Source of the DNA: Candidatus Latescibacterota bacterium
Lineage (GTDB): Bacteria > Latescibacterota > UBA2968 > UBA8231
Direction of reading: 5' to 3'
Length of the DNA stretch: 64,000 bases
Assembly: GCA_016187725.1 (NCBI GenBank)
Contig: JACPJE010000099.1
Location: 37,439-101,438 of the forward strand
Part shown: piece after piece, positions 53,446 to 60,820 of the stretch
How positions within the stretch are numbered: the stretch's first letter is position 1
Layout of the letters: each line of letters begins with the position of its first letter
Notes under the pieces: generated by a model
The model's database searches: none
Told to the model about the DNA's origin: nothing
The model's input: the letters and a program-made list of their open reading frames with translations, nothing else
Translations under genes and position numbers: made by a program

Positions 53446-55029
53446 ATGAATCTTTTTGGCAGATCAAAAAAGGCTGACAATGAACTGGGCCGGAGGGTTG
53501 AGGCCATCATCGACCTCGATCTCAGGCATGTCAACATCTTCCTGGTCGACGCCAAGGGCGAGGAGGAGGATCTGGGCAGGACACAGCTCCTCAGGTCCGA
53601 CGGCAGGATCTACCGCGAAGGGGAATCCCTCTTTCTGACCACCCCCGACAAACTCAAGTCGCAGGCCACTAACCCCGACAAACCCAAGGCGCAGACCATC
53701 GAAAACGGCAATCCCAGCTCGCAGACCACCGAAAATGGCAATCCCTCCCCTGCCGAAGACGCCCCCCCCCCTCCCCCCAAGGCGGTTTTATACGACAACC
53801 AGCGCGCTGTCCTCAGGTTCATCAAGAGCGGCATGCCGTACGAAGTCCCCTGCACCATTGTCCAGCGGGTGCGTCTGAAGCACGAACAGATCGAACTGCT
53901 CGACTTCGCCGGCATCAAGTCGGCCTTCAGGATCGTGCCCACCAGCATGCCCCGGAACCAAAACAAGCGGCAGTTCCTCCAGTTCAACTACGTCGCGGAC
54001 GACAAGAAGGCCGTCGTGCACCAGATCACGATGGAGCTTTTCGTCCAGAAGACCAACCTGGTATTGGCGCCCGACGCCCTGCTGGAAGACCGGGTCTCGG
54101 ATATTGTCCTCACCCCCTACTCGTCGGCGGAGGATGCTCCTTTTGAAATCGACCTGACCCTGCGCGAGTTCTACACTGCCATGCGCGCCCTGCCCCCCAG
54201 GGAACGCCTGGTCAACCTCACCAAAATCGTGCGTACCACCGAGCGCGGCATGTCCGCTGACGAGCAGCTCAACCACGGGCGCGTCAGTGTGCTGAGTGTG
54301 GACAACGAGGAACTGCTCAACCGGGTGCGCGGCATCTATCTGAAGAAATCGGTGAAATCAGACCGCGACCGGACCAACAAGTTCAACCTCCTCGGCAACG
54401 ACACCATCATCCTCAGTTACCTGCTCGACGGCACGATGAAGAGCTTTGTCTGCAAGGTCGTCGCGGGGCAGAGGCAGCGCTTGGGCAACGACCTGGTCAG
54501 ACCCACCAGCATCATCACCCACGATCCCGGCTTCAGGCTGCACGTGATGAATTTCCGGGGCAATGGGATCATGGTCACCTCCGATATGGAGTTCCTCAGA
54601 TATCTGACCGGCGAGAACCTGGAGGAGTTCGACTTTCACCGCCTGAGCTCCTACCAGGAGAATATCCTCCAGGACATCAAGACCTACGTGTTGTACTGTG
54701 CCATCTACCCCGAGGTCAAGCGGGATACCTATGAGGTGCATTTCCGCAAAAGCGAGGCCCAACTGATAGACCGCTTCATCCCCGAGCTGCCCTACAAGAT
54801 CAAGATGCTCGGGCGGATCGTCAGAACCGAACGCATCAAAGGCCAGTTGTGCCACAGCCTGCAGTTCGACTACGACACCCAGATGTTCCAGCTGGCCAAA
54901 GACGACATCATGCTGTGGCGCATGGTGCCCAAGGGCAGAGGCAACAAGCATTTCAGGGACATGTTGTTCAAGTTGAGCGGGTTTGAGGCGTACCTGAGAA
55001 AAAAACAAGAGGAAGGACAGGGAGAGTGA
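53446..55029 (+). CDS. Hypothetical protein with repeated beta modules
   Basis: 527 aa, no signal peptide or membrane helix. After a charged start comes a low-complexity linker (about 67-112) made of imperfect repeats (NPDKPKAQT, ENGNPSSQT, ENGNPSPAE) and PPPPP. The rest seems to hold two or three related beta-barrel-like modules (VPCTIVQRVRLKHEQIELL, KSFVCKVVAGQRQRL, IKMLGRIVRTERIKGQL with SLQFDYD). The R-x-x-R-x-x plus later FxYD pattern recalls PilZ/YcgR-type barrels, but the diagnostic RxxxR and DxSxxG pair is not clear. Function unknown. Divergent from the signalling operon and last gene before the tRNA-Asn island; its 3' end meets the tRNA terminator. Confidence 0.75.
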   Translation: MNLFGRSKKADNELGRRVEAIIDLDLRHVNIFLVDAKGEEEDLGRTQLLRSDGRIYREGESLFLTTPDKLKSQATNPDKPKAQTIENGNPSSQTTENGNPSPAEDAPPPPPKAVLYDNQRAVLRFIKSGMPYEVPCTIVQRVRLKHEQIELLDFAGIKSAFRIVPTSMPRNQNKRQFLQFNYVADDKKAVVHQITMELFVQKTNLVLAPDALLEDRVSDIVLTPYSSAEDAPFEIDLTLREFYTAMRALPPRERLVNLTKIVRTTERGMSADEQLNHGRVSVLSVDNEELLNRVRGIYLKKSVKSDRDRTNKFNLLGNDTIILSYLLDGTMKSFVCKVVAGQRQRLGNDLVRPTSIITHDPGFRLHVMNFRGNGIMVTSDMEFLRYLTGENLEEFDFHRLSSYQENILQDIKTYVLYCAIYPEVKRDTYEVHFRKSEAQLIDRFIPELPYKIKMLGRIVRTERIKGQLCHSLQFDYDTQMFQLAKDDIMLWRMVPKGRGNKHFRDMLFKLSGFEAYLRKKQEEGQGE

Positions 55030-55059
55030 CCCTCACCCACCCCGGGCTGGGGCAGACGG

Positions 55060-55105
55060 AAAAACAAAAAGCGCAACTCCCTCTGCAGGCAGGGAGTTGC
55101 GCTTT
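55060..55105 (-). terminator. Intrinsic terminator of the displaced tRNA-Asn 3' end
   Basis: Perfect 15-bp stem AAAGCGCAACTCCCT/AGGGAGTTGCGCTTT with a T-rich tail on the minus strand. It stands directly behind the tRNA-Asn 3' fragment, as expected for the original tRNA terminator, and can also stop the 53446 gene. Confidence 0.85.
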
Positions 55106-55110
55106 GGTGT

Positions 55111-55135
55111 TCTGGCTCCGGCGGTAGGGCTCGAA
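55111..55135 (-). repeat. att-like site 1: tRNA-Asn 3' end
   Basis: 25 bp identical to 57871-57895. Read on the minus strand it is TTCGAGCCCTACCGCCGGAGCCA plus two bases, the T-arm, acceptor strand and CCA of tRNA-Asn. The 5' part of the tRNA is absent, so this is the displaced 3' end left by an integrating element, and the left boundary of the island. Confidence 0.85.
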
Positions 55136-55423
55136 TCGGATTCTATAAAATGTTCTGAAACAGCATCTTCTGAACAAAAACCGCACAAACCCAAGCATTC
55201 CAGCGCATTACCAGAATCCCCTTCCCTGGCCCCCGAACAAAAGCCGCACACTTCAGCACACCCTGAAAGCATTTCCGAACACGCCCAGGTTGTACCCAGG
55301 TTGTACCAAAATCAGCCCGTCATGCCCGCAGACCTGGCGCAAGTGGTGGAAGCCTGGAATCATCTGCCCGAGGCGGTGAAGGCCGGCATCCTGGCGATGG
55401 TGGCAGCCTCGAAGCGCGAGTAG
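55136..55423 (+). other. att-adjacent module with conserved small reading frame, copy 1
   Basis: Frame running through the att site into PADLAQVVEAWNHLPEAVKAGILAMV, repeated at 57896-58176. The first half is low-complexity and diverges between copies; the last 35 codons are conserved at the protein level, so that part may be a real C-terminus or small protein. It stands where many tRNA-targeted elements carry the end of their integrase region; no integrase catalytic motif is visible. The similarity continues to the toxin start codon at 55473. Confidence 0.5.
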
Positions 55424-55525
55424 ACCGCCAGCAGTGGCTTGCCCTCCATACCTGAACTCGGTATCATACAGCATGTGGACCGTCAACGTGCCGCAGAACA
55501 GGACCGCCCATAGGAAGGACGAGCA

Positions 55526-55810
55526 ATGGCCGAAGAAACCGCAGCGACGACCGACCGGCTTGAGTTGAGGCTGGACCGCCTGGAACAGGGGCAGCTTGCT
55601 CTGCGTCAAGAGGTAGGCGAGCTCAAAGCGGAAGTGCGCCAGGTGAAGGATGGGCAGGGCTCTTTGCGGGAGAGCATGGCCCGACTCGTCGGGGTCGTAG
55701 AGCAGCTCTCCCAGCGGGTGGGCAATCTGGAGCAGAATCAGCGCTGGGTGCTGGGCATCTTGATAACCTCCTGGCTCACCCTCATGCTGACCATCCTGCT
55801 CAAGGGCTGA
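55526..55810 (+). CDS. Coiled-coil protein with C-terminal membrane helix
   Basis: 94 aa. Residues 8-70 form a coiled coil (LELRLDRLEQGQLALRQEVG and similar heptads); one transmembrane helix is at about 74-92. ATG 55526 with an AGGAAGG site. It occupies the place where the second island copy has the RelE-like toxin: the toxin start (MWTVNVP at 55473) is kept, then the sequence switches to this gene, then to an antitoxin fragment. Function unknown; membrane-tethered adaptor by shape. Confidence 0.7.
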   Translation: MAEETAATTDRLELRLDRLEQGQLALRQEVGELKAEVRQVKDGQGSLRESMARLVGVVEQLSQRVGNLEQNQRWVLGILITSWLTLMLTILLKG

Positions 55811-55839
55811 GAACTCCGCAGCGGGTTGCGAGGCGGTCG

Positions 55840-55995
55840 ATGTCGGTACTCACGAAAAAGCGCCCTACTGAAAAGACCCTGGTCCGGGCGCGCATCACCC
55901 TGCCCGTGGAGAAGTGGCCCGAGACGCGGCGAGCACTGCGCGCCCTCAAGGTCAAGGTCGAGGAAGAGGACGAGTTCATCCCCTGGCGGCAGTCC
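55840..55995 (+). pseudogene. Antitoxin fragment (copy of 58477 gene)
   Basis: Begins MSVLTKKRPTEKTLVRAR and matches the first 50 residues of the intact antitoxin at 58477-58842 almost residue for residue, up to EFIPWRQ. There it is cut off and joined to the reverse strand of a helicase remnant. The HTH part is missing, so it cannot repress or neutralise in the usual way. Confidence 0.8.
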
Positions 55996-57009
55996 AGCCA
56001 CGGTCTAGGGTCTTCCGCATCGCCCAGCTCGGATTGGATTGGCTGTGGCGCCAACTCGCCGAGTTGCTCCAGATCGGGTATCACTTCAGGCCACGACAAG
56101 TACTGGTGGTGGCGTTGGTTGTTGTAGCTCTTCAGGCAGCGGTAACAGGCCGACTCACAGCCAGGATGATCCAGATGATCGAGCGTTCGGCGGGCGACCA
56201 GATGCAGTTCTTCCGCTGCTCTCTCCAGAAAGCCACTTCCCCCCACCGCCGGATCGAAGGAGCCTGGCAGGACAAGCCGGCGGCGGAGCTGGCGGTCGGT
56301 GTCGATCTCGATCAGATCTTCTTCCTCTTCGGCGCGGCGCTCCTGGTGGTAGAGCACCCACTCCCCCTCGTTGGTACGGCTGTCGTTGGGTTCCAGAGGA
56401 GCTGCGGTGGGGTCTTCCCCACCTCGGAAACGCAGGGTGTCCACTCCGCAACTGCGGCACAGATAGACTGGCGCCGTGGCTTTGCCGCAGGCGCTGCAGC
56501 GCTCCTCACCCATCGGGTAGAGCTTGCCGCAGGCCGGATCTACACACCGGTGAAACTGCCAGCCTCCGCGAATGAAACGGTGCGTGCGCAAGCGCAGGGC
56601 ACCCTCCATACCGTCGGGGATAGCTGCACCAGCCACCAACGCGGTTTCGACTTCCTGGCGGACGGCCTCTGGGTCAGCCCCTTTGCGCTCGGGCACTTCC
56701 TGCAGAAGGATGGCCGCCGAGCGCACCGACTGCTCCAGTTCGGTATCCGGCGGCAGGCCAGCCAGGGAGGCAATGGCCTGTCTCAGACCTGGGCCAGGGC
56801 CGGCTCCAACCCCAGATCCCGCCAGGATTTTCCCGCTTTGAAGGGCCGGCGTGCCTGGAAGTAAGGTTCCTGGGCAGGAAGCCCGGCTGGTCGAGGGAGT
56901 CTTCGAGGGCCTGGCGCAGTTTGGGGTCGCTGGCCCGGAACTCGGTGGAGAGATAGCTGCGGTACTCCTCAATAACCTGGTCAACTACCGCGATGGGATG
57001 AAGGGCCAT
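55996..57009 (-). pseudogene. Gutted DEAD/DEAH-box helicase (COG1205-like)
   Basis: ATG 57009 begins MALHPIAVVDQVIEEYR, a helicase N-terminus. After about residue 45 the matching sequence continues in another frame (QEPYFQARRPFKAGKSWRDL), then in a third frame jumps to the C-terminal part: a Cys-rich zinc region (CVDPACGKLYP, CSACGK, CRSCG) and the MZB/DUF1998-like CYRCLKSYNNQ. All motor motifs (Walker A, DEAH, motif VI) are missing; intact relatives exceed 1500 aa. The C-terminus is cut at DPRPWLD by the antitoxin fragment. Such helicases occur in defence loci (DISARM-like), so this may be a relic of one. Confidence 0.7.
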
Positions 57010-57209
57010 GTGCTACCTCGGGAGATTGGCGGGATTGGCCGGAATTGTGGGCCTAATTGCGTGGATATAACCAATTGGCTACCAAGCAGTTCCTTTCAAA
57101 AGACCCCATAAACCGGCAAACCTATGCCCTTAATTGCGCACAGCATAACTGCTTGACATTCAACAAATTGCTTGCCCTTTCAGGCAATTGCAACCCATAA
57201 CTATTGGGT
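57010..57209. other. Intergenic region with repeated AATTG motifs
   Basis: AT-rich gap between two minus-strand remnants. AATTG occurs six times in about 150 bp, and AACCCA/TGGGTT forms a small inverted repeat at 57192-57209. TTGACA at 57153 has no good -10 partner. It may have been the promoter/operator of the helicase gene; nothing firmer can be said. Confidence 0.3.
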
Positions 57210-57870
57210 TCATTGCGCGCCCTCGACCCGTTGCTGCCAAGACGATCCGGGCACATAATGAGCACTGCGTCCCTCGCCCTGCCGGCGCAGTACCCGGTTT
57301 TCCACCAGCAGAGCAAGTTGTGCTTTGGCTACCTCGCGGCTCGAAGCAAAACAGGCGCGAAAATCGCTGTTTTGAACCTGGCCCTTCTCGCGCATGACGC
57401 GGGCCAGCGCTTGCCTGGGAGAGGACGCCCTAGATTCTGGAGTAGCAACAAGAACCCGATAATGCGCCCCCCGCCCCGGATGCTCTGGACCCTCCAAAAA
57501 CCCCTGTTCCACCAACTCGCGCAGTTCCCGATACGCCAGATCGCGGTCCACCTGGTTCAGGCGCTGGTAATCAGCGCTGGCAAAACGCCCGTTCGGGTAG
57601 GCGATCAAAATGCGCCGTTGGCGGTTGCTGATGGGCAGGCTGCGGACGTATCTCACCCACTCGGGGTTGCCGCTGTCGAAGATCGGGGTATTGCGCAAGG
57701 TGAGGGTGAAACTGTGGGCGTCCACGGTCAATTCGGGCATGGGCAACCAGGACTGCTCCATCTCCTCGAACATGCGCGGGATGCCCTCGCCCTGCTCGCG
57801 CATGATGGATAATTCGGCGAGCACGCGGGTGAGGCGCGGATTGCGGCTGATATGGAGTTGCGCTGGTGTT
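57210..57870 (-). pseudogene. C-terminal half of an AlbA/HATPase_c_4-type ATP-binding regulator
   Basis: The part from SRNPRLTRVLAELS, MREQGEGIPRMFEEM to the end (about 215 residues, with winged-helix repeats such as RQRRILIAYPNGRFASADYQ) is the C-terminal region of transcriptional regulators with an N-terminal AlbA_2 DNA-binding and GHKL-like ATPase domain. The N-terminal 300 or so residues are gone. The frame runs straight into the tRNA-Asn att sequence at 57871, so integration of the second element cut the gene. Confidence 0.75.
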
Positions 57871-57895
57871 TCTGGCTCCGGCGGTAGGGCTCGAA
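57871..57895 (-). repeat. att-like site 2: tRNA-Asn 3' end
   Basis: Second identical 25-bp copy of the tRNA-Asn 3' end, in the same orientation and 2,760 bp from the first. Similarity extends about 20 bp further on the left (GGAGTTGCGCT). Marks the junction between two tandem integrated elements. Confidence 0.85.
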
Positions 57896-58176
57896 CCTCG
57901 CTCTCAAATGCTGACAAAACAACGTCTTCTGCACACAATCTCAACAAATCTGAACAGAATCAGACACTTGCACAGACCCCCAATTTTGCGCCTGAACAAG
58001 AGCCCAGCACTTCCGCGCAGACTCAGGGCACTTCCGCACACCCTGAGCGTGCAATATGCGTGCAACAGAATCTGCCCCGCCTGCCCGCAGACCGTGCTCA
58101 GGTAGTCGAAGCCTGGGACCGGCTGTCCGATGCAGTAAAGGCCGGCATCTTGGCAATGGTGAACGCCTCGAAGTAA
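57896..58176 (+). other. att-adjacent module with conserved small reading frame, copy 2
   Basis: Homologue of 55136-55423 at exactly the same distance from its att site. The conserved end reads PADRAQVVEAWDRLSDAV then KAGILAMVNASK. The upstream half is Ser/Thr/Gln-rich. No start codon is convincing; it may be translated only as part of a longer, now lost, gene. Confidence 0.45.
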
Positions 58177-58198
58177 CTCGCCTGGCCGCAGCAGCGGC

Positions 58199-58227
58199 TT
58201 GCCTTCTATACCCCAAATCAGTATAAT
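58199..58227 (+). promoter_or_regulatory. Promoter of toxin-antitoxin pair, leaderless geometry
   Basis: TTGCCT (58199-58204), 17-nt spacer, perfect TATAAT (58222-58227). Transcription should start about 58234, that is on the toxin ATG (58233). Copy 1 of the element keeps the layout (TTGCCC, 17 nt, TATCAT, ATG 55473). Confidence 0.7.
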
Positions 58228-58232
58228 ACAGC

Positions 58233-58508
58233 ATGTGGACTGTCAAGGTACCGAAGCGGGTTGCCAAGCAGATCGAGGGGCTGCCTGCGGTGGTGCAAAA
58301 GAGACTGCGCCGCTTGGTCTCCCAGATCGAGCAGTTCGGCCCGGTGCGCGGTGACTGGCCCAACTACTCGGCCTTGACGGGCAACTGCCATCACTGCCAC
58401 TTGAAAAAGGGCCATCCTACCTATGTGGCCGTGTGGCAGGTGGCAGACAAATCCATTCGCCTGGTGGAGGTGGTCTATGTCGGTACTCACGAAAAAGCGC
58501 CCTACTGA
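58233..58508 (+). CDS. RelE/HigB-like toxin
   Basis: 91 aa. Starts MWTVKVPKRVAKQIEGLP and carries WPNYSAL, HHCHLKKGHPTYVAVW and the end VEVVYVGTHEKAPY, the pattern of ParE/RelE-superfamily toxins that cut mRNA on the ribosome. Toxin-first gene order, with the antitoxin overlapping by 32 nt, is the HigBA-type arrangement. No ribosome site precedes the ATG, in line with a leaderless mRNA. The homologous toxin in the first island copy is lost except for seven codons. Confidence 0.88.
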   Translation: MWTVKVPKRVAKQIEGLPAVVQKRLRRLVSQIEQFGPVRGDWPNYSALTGNCHHCHLKKGHPTYVAVWQVADKSIRLVEVVYVGTHEKAPY

Positions 58509-58842
58509 AAAGACGCTGGTACGCGCGCGCATCACCTTGCCCCTGGAGAAGTGGCCCGAAACGCGCCGGGCGCTGCGGGCCTTGAAGGTCAAGGTAGAGG
58601 AAGAGGACGAGCTGATCCCCTGGCGGCAGGCGTTTCCCAACCTGAAGGACGAGGACATACCCGGCATCCATCTTGAGGCGGCCCGCCATCACGCCGGCCT
58701 TACTCAGATGGCCCTGTCCCAGAAGACGGGCATCCCCCAGCGGCATATCTCCGAGATGGAGAACGGCAAGCGTTCCATCGGCAAGAAGACGGCGCGGCTG
58801 CTGGCGCAGATCCTGAAGACCGACTATCGGTTTTTTCTGTAG
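58477..58842 (+). CDS. HTH antitoxin (XRE family)
   Basis: 121 aa from ATG 58477 with a GGTGGAGG site, overlapping the toxin gene by 32 nt. Residues about 1-50 are the toxin-binding part (KKRPTEKTLVRARITLPLEK). The XRE helix-turn-helix is at about 65-118 (HAGLTQMALSQKTGIPQRHI, EMENGKRSIGKKTARLLAQI). It should neutralise the toxin and repress the operon at the TATAAT promoter. The first 50 residues are duplicated at 55840. Confidence 0.9.
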   Translation: MSVLTKKRPTEKTLVRARITLPLEKWPETRRALRALKVKVEEEDELIPWRQAFPNLKDEDIPGIHLEAARHHAGLTQMALSQKTGIPQRHISEMENGKRSIGKKTARLLAQILKTDYRFFL

Positions 58843-58879
58843 CAGAGGGCCGGAGGGGGTATCTGAAGTGAGGGTGAAT

Positions 58880-58908
58880 TTGATGCTGTCGGCTGAGTAG
58901 AGTATCAT
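58880..58908 (+). promoter_or_regulatory. Promoter of HEPN gene, leaderless geometry
   Basis: TTGATG (58880-58885), 17-nt spacer, TATCAT (58903-58908), ATG of the HEPN gene 7 nt further on. Same spacing as the toxin promoter. Confidence 0.6.
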
Positions 58909-58915
58909 TAGGCTT

Positions 58916-59341
58916 ATGCCAAGCCGCAAAGAGTTTCAGGACCTCTCTAAGCTCAGGTTTAAAGAAGCTAAGGTTCTCTATGAGAATGGGCTTCATGATG
59001 GCGCCTGGTATCTTATCGGCTATGTGGTGGAGTTGGCGCTGAAGGCAAGAATCTGTAGAATCTTGGATAGGGATTATCCAGATAAAGGGGATGTGTCGAG
59101 AGTATTCAAAACCCACAAACATGATGACCTCATTATATTGGCCGGATTAGAGAAGAAATTTGATGATGCTTGCCAAAGCAATTTGACCCTGAAGAGCAAT
59201 TGGTCTACGGTAACTGAGTGGAGCGAAGATTTCCGGTACAAACCTGTAGGGACCAGCGAAAAAGTAAAAGTGCAAGAGGCAATAGCGGCCCTAGAAGATA
59301 CGACCAGCGGAGTTCTGACATGGCTGAAAAAATACTGGTAG
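58916..59341 (+). CDS. HEPN domain protein
   Basis: 141 aa, almost entirely helical. FKEAKVLYENGLHDGAWYL and IGYVVELALKARICR are the two core helices of HEPN proteins. RVFKTH (about residues 61-66) fits the catalytic Rx4-6H ribonuclease motif. HEPN proteins act as RNase toxins or accessory subunits, usually with an MNT nucleotidyltransferase antitoxin. Here the partner that overlaps by 22 nt is not an MNT protein. DNA is clearly AT-richer than the chromosome to the left, a sign of transfer. Confidence 0.82.
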   Translation: MPSRKEFQDLSKLRFKEAKVLYENGLHDGAWYLIGYVVELALKARICRILDRDYPDKGDVSRVFKTHKHDDLIILAGLEKKFDDACQSNLTLKSNWSTVTEWSEDFRYKPVGTSEKVKVQEAIAALEDTTSGVLTWLKKYW

Positions 59342-59706
59342 AGAAGGTAAGAAAAGCCATCAAGGAGCTAGAGGCTCAGTATAAAAGGCCGGCATCCATG
59401 ATTATGCTGGTCTCAAGCCCTTCATCCCTGGATAGTAAATTCTCTCTGCTCATTAGTGCGCCCTGGCTAGATGAAAAAAGCCCTAAACAGGCTATTGAAA
59501 TGATCTTGGTTAAGCTAAAAGGCACACTGGAGACTGAAGAGTTTAGGCGTATTGCCCGCATTACTCCCATTAAGACAACAGACAGGTTTGTTAAAGAAGC
59601 CCGCGCTCAACAATATCCACCTGAACAAGATCGCCTGGATATTGTGAATTGCAATGTATCAGGGATGCATATTGACCGAGCCACGCTGTTAGTGACGAAG
59701 CCATAA
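59320..59706 (+). CDS. Unknown partner of HEPN protein
   Basis: 128 aa from ATG 59320, overlapping the HEPN gene by 22 nt in another frame. Helix at the start (KILVEKVRKAIKELEAQY), then strand-loop-strand SMIMLVSSPSSLDSKFSLLI, SAPWLDEKSPKQAIEMI, and a C-terminal strand pair. No GSxARG/DxD nucleotidyltransferase motif, no HTH. The SAPWLD block and overlap make it the probable antitoxin or co-effector of the HEPN protein, but I know no named family. Sigma-like gene follows after 4 nt. Confidence 0.7.
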   Translation: MAEKILVEKVRKAIKELEAQYKRPASMIMLVSSPSSLDSKFSLLISAPWLDEKSPKQAIEMILVKLKGTLETEEFRRIARITPIKTTDRFVKEARAQQYPPEQDRLDIVNCNVSGMHIDRATLLVTKP

Positions 59707-59710
59707 GTCT

Positions 59711-60427
59711 ATGAACCCCACAACAGAATCACGCCTCAAACTCCAGATCGTTACAGGCAATCTTACTGCAAAACGCGAATTGGCGACTGGACATCTCCGC
59801 ATGGTCTATGATCTAGCGTATCGCTACTCTGCTCATCGACCGAAAGAGGAGCGTGAAGAACTCATCGGCGAGGGGTCGGTGGGACTGTGTATGGCGGTGG
59901 AATCTTTCGCCGCTTCTCTGGCGGCTAGTAGTGGCGCGCGCCCCGATTGCAGATTTTCCACTTTTGCTTCCAGGAGAATTTCGGCGGCGATTATTTCTCA
60001 TAAACGTACGGACGGGACCATCTTGTGCCCGGAGTCCGCAGCGCGTGCTGAGAAAGAGGCTGCCCAGCGCTGGAATTCCCTGGCCCAGGAGTTGGAACGG
60101 GAGCCGAGCGGAACCGAGTTCCGGGCGCAGAACCGACAAGAGGTCGAGTTCAACCTGGTCCAGCCTCGATATGTAGGATTACACGAGACCGGAGAGCTGG
60201 CAGATAATTCTCTAGATCAGGCTGACCAGCAGGCGCGCGCCTGGGAGAGTCTGTCCTCAAGTACCAGAGCCTTGTTTTGTTCTGTGGCCGATCTCTGTGT
60301 GGAGACCGACAACGTCTCCTTGTCCCAGGTGGCCCACTATTTAGAGGCGGACCGGTCGGTCCTAAAGGACCACCTCCAGGCAGCAGGAGAGGCATATAAC
60401 CAGGCAGACGCGACCCGCGAGGGATAG
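59711..60427 (+). CDS. Divergent sigma-70-like factor
   Basis: 238 aa. Region 2 is recognisable: NLTAKRELATGHLRMVYDLAYRY, split as ELATGHLRMVYDLA, EELIGEGSVGLCMAVESF and RFSTFASRRISAAII. The later parts (about 110-238) only faintly resemble regions 3 and 4: SLSQVAHYLEADRSVLKDHL is a possible HTH. Probably an element-encoded alternative sigma factor or a regulator derived from one. It starts 4 nt after the HEPN partner gene, making a three-gene unit, and is followed by a hairpin at 60454. Confidence 0.7.
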   Translation: MNPTTESRLKLQIVTGNLTAKRELATGHLRMVYDLAYRYSAHRPKEEREELIGEGSVGLCMAVESFAASLAASSGARPDCRFSTFASRRISAAIISHKRTDGTILCPESAARAEKEAAQRWNSLAQELEREPSGTEFRAQNRQEVEFNLVQPRYVGLHETGELADNSLDQADQQARAWESLSSSTRALFCSVADLCVETDNVSLSQVAHYLEADRSVLKDHLQAAGEAYNQADATREG

Positions 60428-60453
60428 CTTCAACTCTATCAGATTCTGCACCT

Positions 60454-60487
60454 AACGCCCCCGGAAGTGTAGGCTTCCAGGGGCGTT
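60454..60487 (+). terminator. Hairpin after the HEPN-sigma unit
   Basis: Stem AACGCCCC-CGGAAG with CTTCC-GGGGCGTT followed by a short T-rich tail (CTGTTTCT). Likely terminator of the three-gene unit; the remaining 125 bp to the next gene are AT-rich. Confidence 0.65.
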
Positions 60488-60613
60488 CTGTTTCTCCCAA
60501 AAAAAAGTTCTCCACAACCACGAAAATGGCAATAAGTCACCGCAAATATCTATGAGGGCAAACCCAGCCCCTCTTTTTTGGCCATTATTTTGGCCTATAG
60601 CGGAGAAAATACT

Positions 60614-60820
60614 ATGCGCGTCTACACTATTGCCGGCATCGCCCAGGCAGCGGGCCTACACCCCAGCACCATCAAAAATTATTGCACGGAGGGCCTGCTG
60701 TCCCCTGAGCGTGATAGTAGTGGCCGACGCCTATTCGATGAAAAAGACTTGGCGCTGATCCGGTCCATTGCCCTTGAAAAAGCGACCAGGTGGCCCGCAC
60801 GCCGGGAGCGCCGGCAATGA
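60614..60820 (+). CDS. MerR/excisionase-like HTH protein
   Basis: 68 aa. YTIAGIAQAAGLHPSTIKNY followed by EGLLSPERDSSGRRLF is the winged helix of MerR regulators and of phage excisionases; the MerR dimerisation helix is missing. ATG 60614 with a weak GGAG site. Its stop overlaps the primase gene (ATGA). Position at the head of the replication genes suggests a control or directionality factor for the element. Confidence 0.78.
   Translation: MRVYTIAGIAQAAGLHPSTIKNYCTEGLLSPERDSSGRRLFDEKDLALIRSIALEKATRWPARRERRQ

Noticed and set aside
53640..53790. Repeat-rich stretch in the 53446 gene as a mobile or regulatory repeat
   Set aside because: The repeats stay in frame and encode a Pro/Asn/Thr linker, so they are explained as a protein linker.
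55106..55140. Complete tRNA-Asn gene
   Set aside because: Only the T arm, acceptor and CCA are present at either copy; no D arm or anticodon arm can be found upstream on the minus strand.
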